Notes under the pieces: model-generated | The model's database searches: none | The model's input: only the letters and a program-made list of their open reading frames with translations | Told to the model about the DNA's origin: nothing | Program-made: the position numbers and the translations under genes | In this document: in pieces, positions 5,105 through 5,262 of the stretch | Position numbering within the stretch: position 1 is the first letter of the stretch | How the letters are laid out: every line of letters begins with the position of its first letter | DNA from: an uncultured Eubacteriales bacterium | GTDB lineage: Bacteria > Bacillota > Clostridia > Oscillospirales > Acutalibacteraceae | Assembly (NCBI GenBank): GCA_900321595.1 | Contig: ONWP01000019.1 | Span: forward strand, 1 to 5,262 | Direction of reading: 5' to 3' | DNA length: 5,262 bases

Positions 5105-5262
5105 GCGACGCAAAACTGAATATGGAAAAAAGCAAGTAAGGGTGCATTTTACCTCGGTAAAAGTGCATTCTCGCCTTTATGCATTTCCTTGCTTGCAAGA
5201 GAATCCCATATCGGTTTTGCGTCGCGGCAAATGAGATTGCATTTTTCGTGCGTCTCATTTGG
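5105..5262 (+). ncRNA. Candidate structured small RNA or structured 5' leader
   Basis: A rod-like fold is visible. The foot is 12 perfect pairs (5105-5116 with 5214-5225), extended by 8 more pairs (5117-5119 and 5121-5125 with 5206-5213) with one bulged A. An internal loop follows (5126-5130 against 5194-5205). Then come AGCAAG (5131-5136) with CTTGCT (5188-5193), a large 3' bulge, and a terminal hairpin (5139-5171) with TTTTAC and GTAAAA closing a CTCG loop. Pairing this extensive over 121 nt suggests a functional RNA or a mobile palindrome. A second hairpin (5228-5261) follows. The rod with a bubble recalls 6S RNA in outline only; it is short for 6S and I see no diagnostic 6S motif. No known riboswitch consensus (T-box, SAM, ZTP, THF, cobalamin) is recognisable. 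The gene or T-tract that would decide between small RNA and leader lies outside the window. Confidence 0.45.
5228..5261 (+). other. Hairpin at the window edge, possible terminator stem
   Basis: CAAATGAGA (5228-5236) pairs perfectly with TCTCATTTG (5253-5261). GCA (5239-5241) and TGC (5249-5251) extend the stem, with a bulge, around a T-rich loop. It may be the terminator of the RNA starting near 5105 if a T-run follows position 5262, which cannot be seen. Confidence 0.5.

Noticed and set aside
5019..5258. Open frame of 79 codons on the - strand in the 3' spacer
   Set aside because: It runs across the nested inverted repeats, has no clear ribosome binding site and shows no protein-like motif. 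The stem pairing explains the sequence better.
5105..5262. Assignment of the structured region as 6S RNA
   Set aside because: The rod with an internal bubble is similar in outline, but the 121-nt length is short for 6S, the bubble is small on the 5' side, and I cannot identify conserved 6S sequence.

Overview
The window reads as a chromosomal segment of an anaerobic Gram-positive bacterium, most likely a GC-rich member of the Clostridia (Oscillospirales-like). The reasons are strongly GC-biased codon use, AGGAGG-type ribosome binding sites, short AT-rich spacers with intrinsic terminators, an adenylosuccinate synthetase with a clostridial-looking IMP loop, and a type I glutamine synthetase homologue next to an ANTAR regulator. 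This taxonomic call is an inference from style and gene content. No rRNA, tRNA, CRISPR array, transposase or phage gene is visible.

Layout, all genes on the + strand. Positions 13-513 encode a small soluble protein of unknown function, possibly DUF6935-like. Positions 514-657 are a compact control region: a near-consensus promoter overlapping the stop codon of the first gene, a strong hairpin with a U-tract, and a second promoter-like element whose -10 box lies in the hairpin loop. Positions 658-4913 are a tight four-gene run: purA (adenylosuccinate synthetase), a shortened glutamine synthetase-like protein, an ANTAR RNA-binding regulator with a degenerate receiver domain, and a class I/II PLP-dependent aminotransferase. 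Gaps are 1, 4 and 18 nt, so co-transcription and partial translational coupling are likely. A textbook intrinsic terminator at 4928-4961 closes the run. Positions 4962-5262 contain no convincing protein gene but are rich in nested inverted repeats. An extended -10 promoter at 5070-5098 would start transcription exactly at the foot of a long rod-like hairpin (5105-5225), followed by a second hairpin (5228-5261), so a small structured RNA or a structured mRNA leader is likely.

How the genes may work together: PurA uses aspartate, IMP and GTP to make adenylosuccinate; the aminotransferase exchanges amino groups between amino acids and 2-oxoacids; the GS-like protein belongs to a family that binds glutamate, ATP and ammonia. 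The most interesting part is the GS-like/ANTAR pair. The GS homologue keeps most metal-binding acidic residues but appears to lack several catalytic residues. The ANTAR protein lacks the phospho-acceptor aspartate, so it is probably controlled by protein binding rather than phosphorylation, as in NasS-NasT and AmiC-AmiR. The GS-like protein may be its sensory partner, giving a nitrogen-responsive antitermination system. This is a hypothesis from sequence and context only.
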